From Paraburkholderia podalyriae (GTDB lineage: Bacteria; Pseudomonadota; Gammaproteobacteria; Burkholderiales; Burkholderiaceae): a DNA stretch of 64,000 nucleotides. The DNA lies in NCBI RefSeq assembly GCF_014397785.1, contig NZ_VZQQ01000031.1:1-64000 (forward strand), given 5' to 3'. Positions 34,444-43,700 of the stretch are shown here, piece by piece. How positions within the stretch are numbered: the first letter of the stretch is position 1; every line of letters begins with the position of its first letter. Under the pieces are notes generated by a model. The model made no database searches. It was not told where the DNA came from and saw nothing but the letters and a program-made list of their open reading frames with translations. Made by a program: the position numbers and the translations under genes.

Positions 34444-35235
34444 TCAGCTCTTCTGCGCGGTCTGCATCCAGCCGGCTTCGACGCCGAACTGCGCGATCTC
34501 TTTCGCGACCGCATCGCCGAGGCGCTTTGCATCGTTGGACACGCCCGCGCGCTTCGTTTCGCTCACACCGTGCAGGCCCGCGCCGGCCGCGGCTGCAGTC
34601 GCGACGGTGCCGGCCGCCGCGCCGACGCCGGCGGTTTCGACCATGCCCGGCATCTTGCCGCTGTCCGCGTTGGCCATGAAGCTTTGCACGACACGCGGCG
34701 CACCGACTGCAGGCTGGTACACGATGCGTACCGAGCCGCTCACCTCGCTCTTGCCCGCGCCGAGGCCGATCAGCGTGCGACGGCGTCGATTGCCGGCGTC
34801 GATCGTCTCGAAGCTGCCTTGCACGAGCAGCACGTTCTGGCCGGCGGGCACCGGCGCGTCGGTGCGCACCGCGTGCAGACCCATCGCCTGCAACTGATGG
34901 ACGATTTCGTCGGCGACCTGCTCGCGCACCTGGGCGGCATCGGCAACCTGCTTCTGCGCGCCCGACGAACCCGACATCTGCGTCTTCAGTTTCTGCAGCA
35001 TGCCGCCGTTGTCGAGCTTGACCTGCTGCGGATCGGCATCGAACGTATAGACGTAGATCGTGTCCGGATGCATCGTCGATTGCGTGCCTGCGTCGGCCGT
35101 CGCGGACGCGCTCGTCGCGCTCAGATTGGTGACGCTGGCGCCGGCGCAGCCGCTCAGAAGCGCGCTACCGCAGACGAGTGCGATGCAGGTGAAACGGGCG
35201 GCGTTCTTTTTGATGAAGTTCACTGAAGTCAACAT
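34444..35235 (-). CDS. DUF4410-like lipoprotein
   Basis: A 263-residue lipoprotein. The start at 35235 (AGGAT upstream) gives a type II signal peptide with lipobox LLSGC, Cys30. The mature protein contains VYTFDADPQQVKLDNGGMLQKL, VADEIVHQLQAMGL, NVLLVQGSFETIDAGNRRRRTLIGLGAGKSEV and AAAGTVATAAAAGAGLHG, features of DUF4410 envelope proteins. The function is unknown. Longer in-frame starts exist but destroy the signal peptide. It ends 3 bp before the receptor remnant. Confidence 0.78.
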   Translation of the reverse strand: MLTSVNFIKKNAARFTCIALVCGSALLSGCAGASVTNLSATSASATADAGTQSTMHPDTIYVYTFDADPQQVKLDNGGMLQKLKTQMSGSSGAQKQVADAAQVREQVADEIVHQLQAMGLHAVRTDAPVPAGQNVLLVQGSFETIDAGNRRRRTLIGLGAGKSEVSGSVRIVYQPAVGAPRVVQSFMANADSGKMPGMVETAGVGAAAGTVATAAAAGAGLHGVSETKRAGVSNDAKRLGDAVAKEIAQFGVEAGWMQTAQKS

Positions 35236-35557
35236 GATGATCCTGTCGTCGGCACGCGGTGCCAGTCTGTTCGAGTCCATCGCCGATGATCGGGCAACCG
35301 TGGGATCGTCGATCATCGGCGAGGGGATTCGCACGTGAAGCCTTTCGATCTCATGCGTCTGTGATTCGTCACGCACCGGCAGCGAACGAAGTATGGGCGA
35401 GTGCCCCGCCGAACTCCATTCAACAATTATTTCGAGTGATGTCACGGCGAAATGAACGCGCGAAACGCGGCTGCGCGCGGCGGCATACGCGGTGAAGCGC
35501 GACGCGAAACGGCGGGGGAGCGCGTCGAAGGAGAGGGCGTGGAAGTCGAGCCGCCGA
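35236..35557. other. Intergenic region without a supported gene
   Basis: About 320 bases upstream of the DUF4410 lipoprotein gene. Open frames extend into it from neighbours but lack starts with ribosome sites. It probably contains the lipoprotein promoter. The segment around 35480-35560 is purine- and GC-rich without recognisable structure. Confidence 0.4.
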
Positions 35558-35641
35558 TCAGTTCAAAGCGAGCTTGACGATGCAGCACAGCACGAACACG
35601 AGCAGGGCGGCGGCAATGGCCATGTCCAGCGGATAGCGCAT
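35558..35641 (-). CDS. Possible 27-residue single-span membrane peptide
   Basis: The ATG at 35639-35641 has GGTGAAGGA directly upstream and opens a 27-codon frame. It encodes MRYPLDMAIAAALLVFVLC, then CIVKLALN and a TGA. One continuous hydrophobic helix with a basic flank is characteristic of small bacterial membrane peptides. There is no family match and the ribosome site is rather close, so this is a candidate only. Confidence 0.35.
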   Translation of the reverse strand: MRYPLDMAIAAALLVFVLCCIVKLALN

Positions 35642-35824
35642 TCCTTCACCCTGTCCTTGCGTTGTGGAGCTCCTATCGTAATCACCTGACGGAAGATGGA
35701 AAGCGCCAGTGAAGCGCCAATGTGGGACAGCCCACGAAGTCCCCGAGCGCCGCGCGGGGAGGGGCTGGGGGAGCGCTTCCAGCGATCGTCGCGCGGCGCT
35801 GCGTTCGCAATCCGCGACGAAAAC

Positions 35825-36220
35825 TTATTGCGCCGGCGACGGACCCGGTGGCGTTCCATGCGGCGCCTTGTTCGCCGCCGCGAGATCTTCGGCGAGACTC
35901 GTGCGCAGCGTCGCGATCGCCTGCTCGGGATTGACGGGCTTGAGCTGCTCGCGCGCCAGCGAGTCGTACACGTAGTGACGCAGCATCGGGTCCTGGGTCT
36001 TGTTCAGCACGTCGTGGTAGACCGCGACGATCTCGCCTTCATGGCCGTTCAGCGCATACAGACGGCGCAGCTGTTCGAGATCGTTGACCACGGCGAAGGC
36101 TGGGCTCGGATGACCCATCATCGGACCATGCCCCGGCGGCATGCCGTCGTCCGCGAGCGCGGCCGTCGCGATGGTGCCAAGAACCGCGGCCACGGCTGCG
36201 CTGAGGAATGCTTTTCTCAT
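35825..36220 (-). CDS. Exported small helical protein
   Basis: A 131-residue protein starting at ATG 36218-36220 with GGAGG 8-12 bases upstream. A signal peptide (KAFLSAAVAAVLGTIATAALA) is cleaved before DDGMPPGHGPMMGHP. The mature part is a His/Met/Pro-rich stretch followed by helices (NDLEQLRRLYALNGHEGEIVAVYHDVLNK), ending in a Pro-rich tail. The His/Met cluster could bind a metal such as copper, but this is only suggested by composition. I recognise no named family. Confidence 0.65.
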   Translation of the reverse strand: MRKAFLSAAVAAVLGTIATAALADDGMPPGHGPMMGHPSPAFAVVNDLEQLRRLYALNGHEGEIVAVYHDVLNKTQDPMLRHYVYDSLAREQLKPVNPEQAIATLRTSLAEDLAAANKAPHGTPPGPSPAQ

Positions 36221-36570
36221 GATGTCGCCTCCATCGAAAACAGCGCCGGCGCCACGATGGACCGGCTCCTCGCAACGATAGTCGACACGCTGATCCGCCG
36301 GGTTACGAAAACCATGCAATAACTTTCCGAGCCTTTCGATGCGCGCGGCACGGCCCTTGGAGAGACGCACCGACCGCTTGCCCTTCGCGCCAGGGTGAGC
36401 CCGCTGGCGCAACGCAGCCGGATAGCGCATGATGGCTGCGATGTGCCGTGCGACCCCAAAACCACCTCGCCGTGGCCGCACGCGCGGCACACGCCGCCGC
36501 CCGCATCGGCGTCGCGCCTGGTGCGGGCGGCGCAGAGGCGATGAGTTTTCAACCGCAAGGAGGATTTCGC
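36221..36570. other. Divergent intergenic region
   Basis: About 350 bases between the exported helical protein (minus) and the phasin gene (plus). Frames that extend the neighbours upstream into this DNA are Arg/Ala-rich and unlikely to be translated. It must contain both promoters; no clear -35/-10 pair or palindrome was found. Confidence 0.4.
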
Positions 36571-36996
36571 ATGGACCGACCTGATGCAGCCAATCCGTTT
36601 GGCGATTTCACCAAAATGCTGGAGCAGTTCAAGCTCCCCGGCTTCGACGTGCCCGCCATCATGGAAGCGCGCCGCAAGGACATGGAGGCGCTGGTTCAGG
36701 CGAATCAGACAGCATTCCAGGGGATGCAGTCGCTCGCGCAGAAACAGGCCGACATGCTGCGCACCACGCTGGGCGAGCTACAGTCGCTGACGACGCAACT
36801 CACGGCGGCCGGCACCGCGCCGTCGAGCAAAACCGCGGAGCTGATCCAGCAGAGCCTGCACAAATCGCTCGCCGACATGCAGCAACTCGCGCAAGCCGCG
36901 TATCAGACGCAGGCAGAGTCGTATGCGGTAATCGCGAAACGCGTCGAAGAAAACGTGCAGGAATTGAAGTCGATGCTTGAGCAGCAGAAGAAGTAA
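36571..36996 (+). CDS. Phasin-like polyhydroxyalkanoate granule-associated protein
   Basis: A 141-residue amphipathic helical protein resembling short phasins. FGDFTKMLEQFKLPGFDVPAIMEARRKDMEALVQANQTAF is the typical phasin opening, followed by long Gln/Ala-rich helices and a Gln/Lys-rich end. Phasins coat intracellular polyester granules. The ATG at 36571 is fixed by an AAGGAGG site 6-12 bases upstream; a longer frame from 36448 or 36541 is less likely. A good terminator follows at 37024. Confidence 0.85.
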   Translation: MDRPDAANPFGDFTKMLEQFKLPGFDVPAIMEARRKDMEALVQANQTAFQGMQSLAQKQADMLRTTLGELQSLTTQLTAAGTAPSSKTAELIQQSLHKSLADMQQLAQAAYQTQAESYAVIAKRVEENVQELKSMLEQQKK

Positions 36997-37023
36997 CGCG
37001 CGCTGCAACTTCCGAACGATCGA

Positions 37024-37062
37024 AACCGCGGAGGGCCACCATAGCCCTTCGCGGTTTTTTTT
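37024..37062 (+). terminator. Intrinsic terminator after phasin gene
   Basis: AACCGCGGAGGG (37024-37035) pairs with CCCTTCGCGGTT (37045-37056), with one G-U-type mismatch across a 9-base loop. A run of eight T follows at 37055-37062. It is a textbook rho-independent terminator 28 bases after the phasin stop. Confidence 0.88.
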
Positions 37063-37512
37063 GGCCTTCGCGATTTGCGTTGCAAGTCGAATGTAGTCGG
37101 ACGAATAGGCACCCGCTCACGCGTTATTCGGCAGACGCTTACATGAGCGAAAAGACGCAGCCCCTATTCGCAGCTTTTACGCGCGACGGCCGCAATTTCA
37201 ACCGGCTATTCGTTCCAAATGTCATACGGAAACGGAAGAGGCGTCAAAGCATTGTCGCTAAAAGGCTTTGTCCGCGCCGATCAAACGGAATCGAACCGCG
37301 GCTTGGCTCGCAAAGCTTTGAATCGCGCCGCAAACGATTGGCGCGCGTCATTGCGCTGACTAAAGTTTCGTCCCGCCTTTCCGTAGACGCATTCACGCAG
37401 CCCAACCGGCGTTAAGGCAATCCGGCTTAGCCGGTTAGGTGTGCGCCCCCCTGTTTCGCGTTTGTGATCGGCTTCATCCAGGTCGCGGGCGTTTCACCTC
37501 GAAGGAAATCTC
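37063..37512. other. Non-coding gap
   Basis: About 450 bases between the phasin terminator and the DUF2844 gene. A plus-strand frame from about 37143 (starting MSEKTQPLF) is open to 37415 but is Arg-rich and has no ribosome site or family match, so it is not called. The region is less GC-rich than its flanks. It holds the promoter for the DUF2844/DUF3443 pair. Confidence 0.45.
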
Positions 37513-37971
37513 TTGAAATCGATGCTGATTACCCGCATTGCCTGCGCAATGCTCGGGGCATGCTGCGCGTTGCCGTTCGCCGCGCACGCGACGCTCGGCC
37601 AGAACGCCGCCACCGTCGACGGCGATCAGGCGCGCCTGCACGCGGTCGCTCGCGCGGCTAGCGCACAAGGCGCGTATGCGGTGCATACGCTCACGCTGCC
37701 GTCCGGCACCCAGGTGCGCGAGTACGTGGCAGCCAATGGCATCGTGTTCGGTATCGCATGGGATGGCCCGACGCTGCCCGATCTGAAGGCGATGCTCGGC
37801 GCGTCCTTCGACGCCTACGTCACCGCCAGCACGACGCGGCGCGGCGTGCCGCTCGCGGTCTCGAACAGCGATCTCGTGGTGTTCTCGAGCGGCCATCTGC
37901 GCGCGTTTACCGGCTATGCGTATCTACCGCGGGCGGTGCCGGCGGGTGTCGACGTCAGCGTCATTCAATAG
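37513..37971 (+). CDS. DUF2844 exported protein
   Basis: A 152-residue exported protein of the DUF2844 family, common in Burkholderia relatives. It has a signal peptide (ITRIACAMLGACCALPFAAHA) and a mature domain with YAVHTLTLPSGTQVREYVAANGIVFGIAWDGPTLPDL and VFSSGHLRAFTGYAYLPRAVP. The family function is unknown. It is 11 bp upstream of the DUF3443 lipoprotein gene, an association seen repeatedly for these families, so the two probably act together in the envelope. Confidence 0.82.
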   Translation: MKSMLITRIACAMLGACCALPFAAHATLGQNAATVDGDQARLHAVARAASAQGAYAVHTLTLPSGTQVREYVAANGIVFGIAWDGPTLPDLKAMLGASFDAYVTASTTRRGVPLAVSNSDLVVFSSGHLRAFTGYAYLPRAVPAGVDVSVIQ

Positions 37972-37982
37972 CGGAGCGAATC

Positions 37983-39293
37983 ATGCGATCCAGGTCTTCG
38001 TGGATGACTGTGCTGCGCGCGACGCCCATCGTGCTGTTGACTCTGCTGCTGAGCGCGTGCGGCGGCGGGGGCGGCGGTGGCGATGGTGCGAGCACCACGG
38101 CCAATTCGAGCACGTCCAGCAGCTCGACCAGCTCGGCCAGCTCGGCCAGCTCGTCGGGTTCGACCGTGACCAACACGTCGCCGTCGCCGCAGGTGCTGGC
38201 CGCGAACGCGGTGCGCGTGACGGTCGACTCCGGCATCAGCAACGTGCCGAACATGCCGTTCGTCAGCATCACGATCTGCGCACCCGGCACCAGTAATTGC
38301 CAGACGATCGATCACGTGCTCGTCGATACCGGCTCGTGGGGCGTGCGCGTGTTCGCGTCGCAACTGCCCGCGTCGATGAGCCTGCCGCAGCAGAAGGACG
38401 GCGCGGGCAACCTCGTCGCCGAATGCATGCAGTTCTTCGACGGCTACACGTGGGGCGCGGTGAAGCTCGCCGATGTGCAGCTCGCCGGCGAGAAAGCCGC
38501 GTCGCTGCCGATCCAGGTGGTCGACCCGAACTACGCGTCGCTGCCGGGCGATTGCGCGGCCGTCGGCGCGGCGCGCAACACCCCGGCCAGTTTGCAGGCG
38601 AACGGCATTCTCGGCATCGGCGTGTTCAAGCACGACTGCGGCGCGAACTGCGCGCAGCAGGCGATCCCAGCGACCTACTACGGGTGCAGCGGCACCAACT
38701 GCACGTCGATTCCGCTCGCGCAGACGTACCAGGTCGCCAATCCGGTGCCGTACTTCGCGACCGACAACAACGGCTCCATGCTCAGTCTGCCGACCGTGTC
38801 GGGCGGCGCGCCATCGGTGTCGGGGCAGCTCGTGTTCGGCATCGGCACGCAGAGCAACAATGCGCTCGGCGGGGCGCAGGTGATCGGCGTGAGTCCATCG
38901 AGCGGCACGTTCACGACGGTGCAGAACGGCACCGCGTACACGCGCAGCATTCTCGACAGCGGCTCGACGGGACTCTTCTTCCAGACCACCTTGATGCCGG
39001 CTTGCGCGAGCCCGAACAGCGCGTATTACTGCCCGGGTTCGACGCAGCAGTTCGGCGCGATGATCGAAGGCGTGAATGGTACGACGAGCGCGGTGACGTT
39101 CGATGTCGGCAACGCGATGTCGATCGCGCAGACTGATGGCGGCGACTCGGCATTGCCGCTGCTCGCCGGACCGGCATTCGTCACCTCGACGGTGTTCGAC
39201 TGGGGGCTGCCGTTCTTCTACGGCCGCAACGTATATGCGGCGATCGAGCAGCAGTCGACGCCGGGTGGGAAGGGGCCGTATGTGGCCTACTGA
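37983..39293 (+). CDS. DUF3443 lipoprotein with two aspartic-protease-like motifs
   Basis: A 436-residue lipoprotein of the DUF3443 family. The ATG at 37983 follows GGAG. The lipobox LLLSAC is followed by a Gly run and a Ser/Thr/Ala-rich linker (~residues 35-60). The body contains HVLVDTGSWGVRVFASQL near residue 115 and RSILDSGSTGLFFQTTL near 325. These are paired D(T/S)GS motifs spaced about 210 residues apart, as in bilobed pepsin-type aspartic proteases. Many cysteines suggest disulfides. DUF3443 proteins are generally unannotated; a protease role is inferred from the motifs. It is co-transcribed with DUF2844. Confidence 0.8.
   Translation: MRSRSSWMTVLRATPIVLLTLLLSACGGGGGGGDGASTTANSSTSSSSTSSASSASSSGSTVTNTSPSPQVLAANAVRVTVDSGISNVPNMPFVSITICAPGTSNCQTIDHVLVDTGSWGVRVFASQLPASMSLPQQKDGAGNLVAECMQFFDGYTWGAVKLADVQLAGEKAASLPIQVVDPNYASLPGDCAAVGAARNTPASLQANGILGIGVFKHDCGANCAQQAIPATYYGCSGTNCTSIPLAQTYQVANPVPYFATDNNGSMLSLPTVSGGAPSVSGQLVFGIGTQSNNALGGAQVIGVSPSSGTFTTVQNGTAYTRSILDSGSTGLFFQTTLMPACASPNSAYYCPGSTQQFGAMIEGVNGTTSAVTFDVGNAMSIAQTDGGDSALPLLAGPAFVTSTVFDWGLPFFYGRNVYAAIEQQSTPGGKGPYVAY
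38120..38155 (+). repeat. Four 9-bp tandem repeats in the lipoprotein linker
   Basis: The unit CAGCTCG(A/G/T)C is repeated four times without gaps, encoding Ser-Ser-(Thr/Ala) repeats in the linker of the DUF3443 lipoprotein. Because the unit is a multiple of three, copy-number changes would alter linker length without shifting the frame. Confidence 0.75.
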
Positions 39294-39371
39294 GGTCGCG
39301 TGGCTTGTCGCTCGCGGCTCGATGACGAGCGTGATGAATGCCCGCTGCCGGTTGGTCCGGCGGCGGCGTTT

Positions 39372-40442
39372 TTATGTGCTCCTGTCACCCGCCGCTGCGA
39401 TCACGCGATGCACGAAGCGCAGCTTGTCGACCACCGGCGCGGCGAGCGCAAACGGATAGCCGTCGGGCATGCCGAGACTGCGGTTCAGACTGTTCAGCGC
39501 ATAGGTGAGCGGAAACCAGCGCTTCATCAGATTGCCGAAGCTCGCATCCTCGATTGGCGTGCGGTCGGTCAGCGTCGGTTCGCTCGGATCGTCCGGCAGC
39601 AGCGCGAGTCCGTACGACATCGCCGTATCGAGCACATCGACGATCAGCAGATAGTGCGCCCACGTCTCCGCCCAGTCTTCCCACGGATGCATCGTCGCGT
39701 AGGCGCTGATGTGCGACGCCTGCCAGCCGGCCGGCGCGCCGTCACGGTAGTACGCGTTCAGCGCCTGGCCGTAGTCGGCCTGCCCGTCGCCGAACAGCTC
39801 GCGAAACGGTTCGAGCCAGCGTGGTTCGTTTTCGATCAGCTGGCTGAAGAAGTAATGGCCGATCTCGTGGCGGAAGTGGCCGAGCAGCGTACGGTACGGT
39901 TCGCCCATCGCGGTGCGCACTTTCTCGCGATGCGCGTCGTCGGCCTCGGCGATGTTCAGCGTGATCAGCCCGTTGTCGTGACCGGTCATCACGCGGTCGC
40001 AGTCGCCGCCGTCGGCGAGGAATTCGAACGCGAGGCCGTGCTCGGGGTCAGCGTCGCGCGCCTGCACGTCGAGGCCAAGCTCGCCCAGCGTGTACAGCAA
40101 ACGCCGCTTCGCGACTTCGAGCCGGTACCAGTAGAGCCGGTTTTCCGGTTCGCTCAGATTGGGAATCGTGCGGGTCAGCTGGCACGCGCGGCACAGCGTA
40201 TCGGGCGAATTGGCGCGGATCATCCAGTTGCAGACGTTTTCGACCGCGTAGTTGTGACATTGCCGGAACAGCACGCCTTTCGCGTCAGGATGCAGGCTGC
40301 GCCAGCGGCCGTCGCCGGCGTAGTCGAACGCGCTGATTTCTCGCAGTTCGGGTAGATAGCCAAGCAGCGACTCGCAGCGCTCGCAGCGGACGTTCTCGTA
40401 GAACACGAGGTGCGCGCAGCGATGGCAGTGGAAGGTTTTCAT
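39372..40442 (-). CDS. Zinc-ribbon/zincin putative metallopeptidase (DUF2248 type)
   Basis: A 356-residue protein. Residues 6-23 form a zinc ribbon (CHRC...CERC). A second Cys group lies at 62, 71, 84 and 87 (CRAC). The catalytic HExxH motif is HEIGH (192-196), followed by conserved YGQALNAYY and DWAETWAHYLLIVDVLDTA, the latter probably supplying the third metal ligand. This architecture matches the zinc-ribbon plus Peptidase_Mx family. There is no signal peptide, so it acts in the cytoplasm. It is divergent from the transglutaminase/amidoligase operon, a partnership predicted for peptide modification systems. Confidence 0.82.
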   Translation of the reverse strand: MKTFHCHRCAHLVFYENVRCERCESLLGYLPELREISAFDYAGDGRWRSLHPDAKGVLFRQCHNYAVENVCNWMIRANSPDTLCRACQLTRTIPNLSEPENRLYWYRLEVAKRRLLYTLGELGLDVQARDADPEHGLAFEFLADGGDCDRVMTGHDNGLITLNIAEADDAHREKVRTAMGEPYRTLLGHFRHEIGHYFFSQLIENEPRWLEPFRELFGDGQADYGQALNAYYRDGAPAGWQASHISAYATMHPWEDWAETWAHYLLIVDVLDTAMSYGLALLPDDPSEPTLTDRTPIEDASFGNLMKRWFPLTYALNSLNRSLGMPDGYPFALAAPVVDKLRFVHRVIAAAGDRST

Positions 40443-40733
40443 CGAGCGGGCCTCGTGATGCGTGCGACGTCGTGTGCGGTGGTGAGCGAAAGCCCATCGC
40501 AATCTTCATGCCGCGATTGCCAGACGTCACCGGTTTAACGCACAGTATGGTCATGATCGTGCATCGGTGCTGCGCCGCTTTGGTGCACGGTCTGCCGCGG
40601 GCCGGCGGTAAGGCAAGAGGTACGCAAAACGCCCACGCAATTCAGCCAACACCGGGCGGTTCACGCGAGTTTGTCCCGCAACGGCATAGAGCTTGCTTTT
40701 TTGGCGGCTGCCCTTTTCGTCGAGGAGTCCGGA

Positions 40734-43700
40734 GTGTCCATACGCGTCGCGTTGCATCACGTTACTCATTACCGCTATGACAGGCTCGTTACGCTGTCGC
40801 CCCAGGTCGTGCGGCTACGGCCCGCGCCGCATTGTCGGACGCCGATCCTGTCTTACTCGATGCGCGTCGAGCCCGCGAAGCACTTCATCAACTGGCAGCA
40901 GGACGCGTTCGCCAACTACCAGGCGCGGCTCGTGTTTCCCGAGCAGACGCGTGAGTTCAAGGTGAGCGTCGATCTGGTCGCCGAAATGGCCGTCTACAAC
41001 CCGTTCGACTTCTTTCTGGAACCTTCGGCCGAGCAGTTTCCGTTCGACTACGCGCCGGAGCTCGCGGCCGAGCTCGCGCCCTACAGCGTGAAGCGGCCGA
41101 TGACGCCGCGCTTCGCCGCGTTCGTCGCGAGCATCGATCGCACGCCGGCCGGCACCGCGGACTTTCTCGTCGCGCTGAACCAGCGGCTGCAACACGAGAT
41201 CCGCTACCTGATCCGGATGGAGCCGGGCGTGCAAACGCCCGAGGAGACGCTCACCAACGCATCGGGCTCGTGCCGCGATTCGGGCTGGCTGCTCGTCGAG
41301 ACGTTGCGGCAGCTCGGTTTCGCGGCGCGCTTCGTGTCGGGCTATCTGCTGCAGCTCGCACCCGACGTCAGATCGATCGACGGCCCAAGCGGCACCGAAG
41401 TCGATTTCACCGACCTGCATGCGTGGTGCGAGGTCTATCTGCCCGGCGCGGGCTGGATCGGGCTCGACCCGACCTCGGGGCTGCTCGCCGGCGAAGGGCA
41501 CATACCGGTCGCCTGCACACCGGAGCCGGGCAGCGCGGCGCCAATCGCGGGCGCGGTCGACGAATGCGAGGTGGAGTTCGGACACACGATGTCCATCGAA
41601 CGCGTGCTGGAGTCGCCGCGCGTCACGAAGCCGTACAGCGAAGCCGCGTGGCACGACGTGCTGGAGATGGGTGCACGGGTCGACCACGAACTCGCCGACA
41701 TGGACGTGCGACTGACGATGGGCGGAGAGCCGACCTTCGTGTCGGTGCGTGATCGCGATGCCGCCGAATGGAACACCGATGCGCTTGGACCCACCAAGCG
41801 GGGCTACGCGGTCGCGTTGATGGACCGGCTGCGCGAACGTTACGGCGCGAACGGCTTCCTGCATATCGGCCAGGGCAAGTGGTATCCGGGCGAGCAACTG
41901 CCGCGCTGGGCGATGTCGCTGTACTGGCGCGCCGACGGCGAGCCGTGCTGGCACAACCCCGCGCTGTTCGCCGACGAACGCGAGCCGGGCCGCTATACGG
42001 CCGGCGACGCGCAACGCTTCATCGCGCATCTGGCCGCGAAGCTGTCGCTCGACACGGACTGCATCCAGCCCGGCTACGAGGACACCTTGTACTACCTGTG
42101 GCGCGAGCGTCGCCTGCCGGTCAACGTCGATCCGTTCGACGCGCGCCTTGACGACGAGCTCGAACGCGTGCGGCTGCGCCGCGTATTCGACGCGGGGCTC
42201 GCAAGCCCGTCCGGCTACGTGCTGCCGATCGGCCGCGAGCGCGCCGCGCCGGGCCTCGCGCCGACGTGGATCACGGGCCGCTGGTTCTTCCGCGACGACC
42301 GCATGTACCTGATTCCCGGCGATTCGCCGATGGGCTACCGGCTGCCGCTCGATGCGCTGCCGTGGGTGTCGAAGACCGACTACCCGCATCAGCACGCGCA
42401 CGACCCGTTCGCGCCGCCGCAGCCGCTGCGCACGGCCGCGCAGTTGCGCGTGCAATACGAAGAAGGCGGCCCTTACAGCCGGCAGGACACCGACGAAGCG
42501 GCGAGCGCCCGGCAGGCAGCGGCGCTGTCGCTGTCGGCGGCGGATCTGCTGAGCGGCACGCCGCACGGCGGCGTGCTCGCGTATGCGCCGCCGCGCCATG
42601 ACGAATCGCTGCCGGCGCATGGCGAATCGTCGAAGGACACGCTCCGTACCGCGATCTGCATCGAGGCACGTGACCCGAAACGCGCGGCGGGCCCGAAAGC
42701 CGAAGCCGATTCGTTCGGGAGCGGCTGCACGCTGCTGCACGTGTTCATGCCGCCGCTGACCGATCTGGACGATTATCTCGACCTGCTCGCCGCGGTCGAA
42801 GCGACGGCCGACGCGCTGAAGATGCAGATCGTGCTCGAAGGCTATCCGCCGCCGCGCGACCCGCGCCTGAAAGTGCTGCAGGTCACACCGGACCCCGGCG
42901 TGATCGAAGTCAACATTCACCCGGCCGCGAACTGGGACGAGCTCGTCGATCACACCGAGTACCTGTATCAGTCGGCCGCGCACAGCTATCTGAGCAGTGA
43001 GAAGTTCATGCTCGACGGGCGCCACACCGGCACCGGCGGCGGCAATCACTTCGTGCTCGGCGGTGCGACGCCGGCCGACAGCCCGTTCCTGCGCCGGCCC
43101 GATCTGCTGGCGAGCCTGATCGCCTACTGGCACAACCATCCATCGCTGTCGTATCTGTTCTCCGGGCTGTTCATCGGGCCGACGAGCCAGGCGCCGCGTA
43201 TCGACGAAGCGCGCAATGATCAGGTCTATGAACTCGAAATCGCGTTCGCCGAATTGCAACGGAAGGTCGATCTGCTCGGCGGCCGCGACAGCGACAACCT
43301 GCCGCCGTGGATGATCGACCGCGCGCTGCGCAACATCCTGATCGACGTGACCGGCAACACGCATCGCGCCGAATTCTGCATCGACAAGCTCTATTCACCC
43401 GACGGACCGACCGGCCGCCTCGGCCTGCTGGAGCTGCGCGGCTTCGAGATGCCGCCGCACGCGCGCATGAGTCTGGTGCAGCAACTGCTGCTGCGCGCAC
43501 TGGTCGCGCGATTCTGGCGCACGCCATACACGCAGCGCCTGACGCGCTGGGGCACCGAGCTGCACGACCGCTTCCTGCTCGGCACCTTCGTGAAGATGGA
43601 TTTCGACGACGTGCTCGCCGAGCTCGGTGAAGCGGGCTTCGCATTCGATAGCGCGTGGTTCGCGCCGCACTTCGAATTCCGCTTTCCGCTCGTCGGCGAG

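Noticed and set aside
37080-37415. Open frame after the phasin terminator
   Set aside because: No ribosome site, Arg-rich composition, no family resemblance. Treated as non-coding.
40815-43364. 849-codon antisense open frame across the DUF2126 gene
   Set aside because: Low-complexity Arg/Gln-rich translation typical of antisense GC-rich DNA. The sense strand has conserved catalytic motifs.
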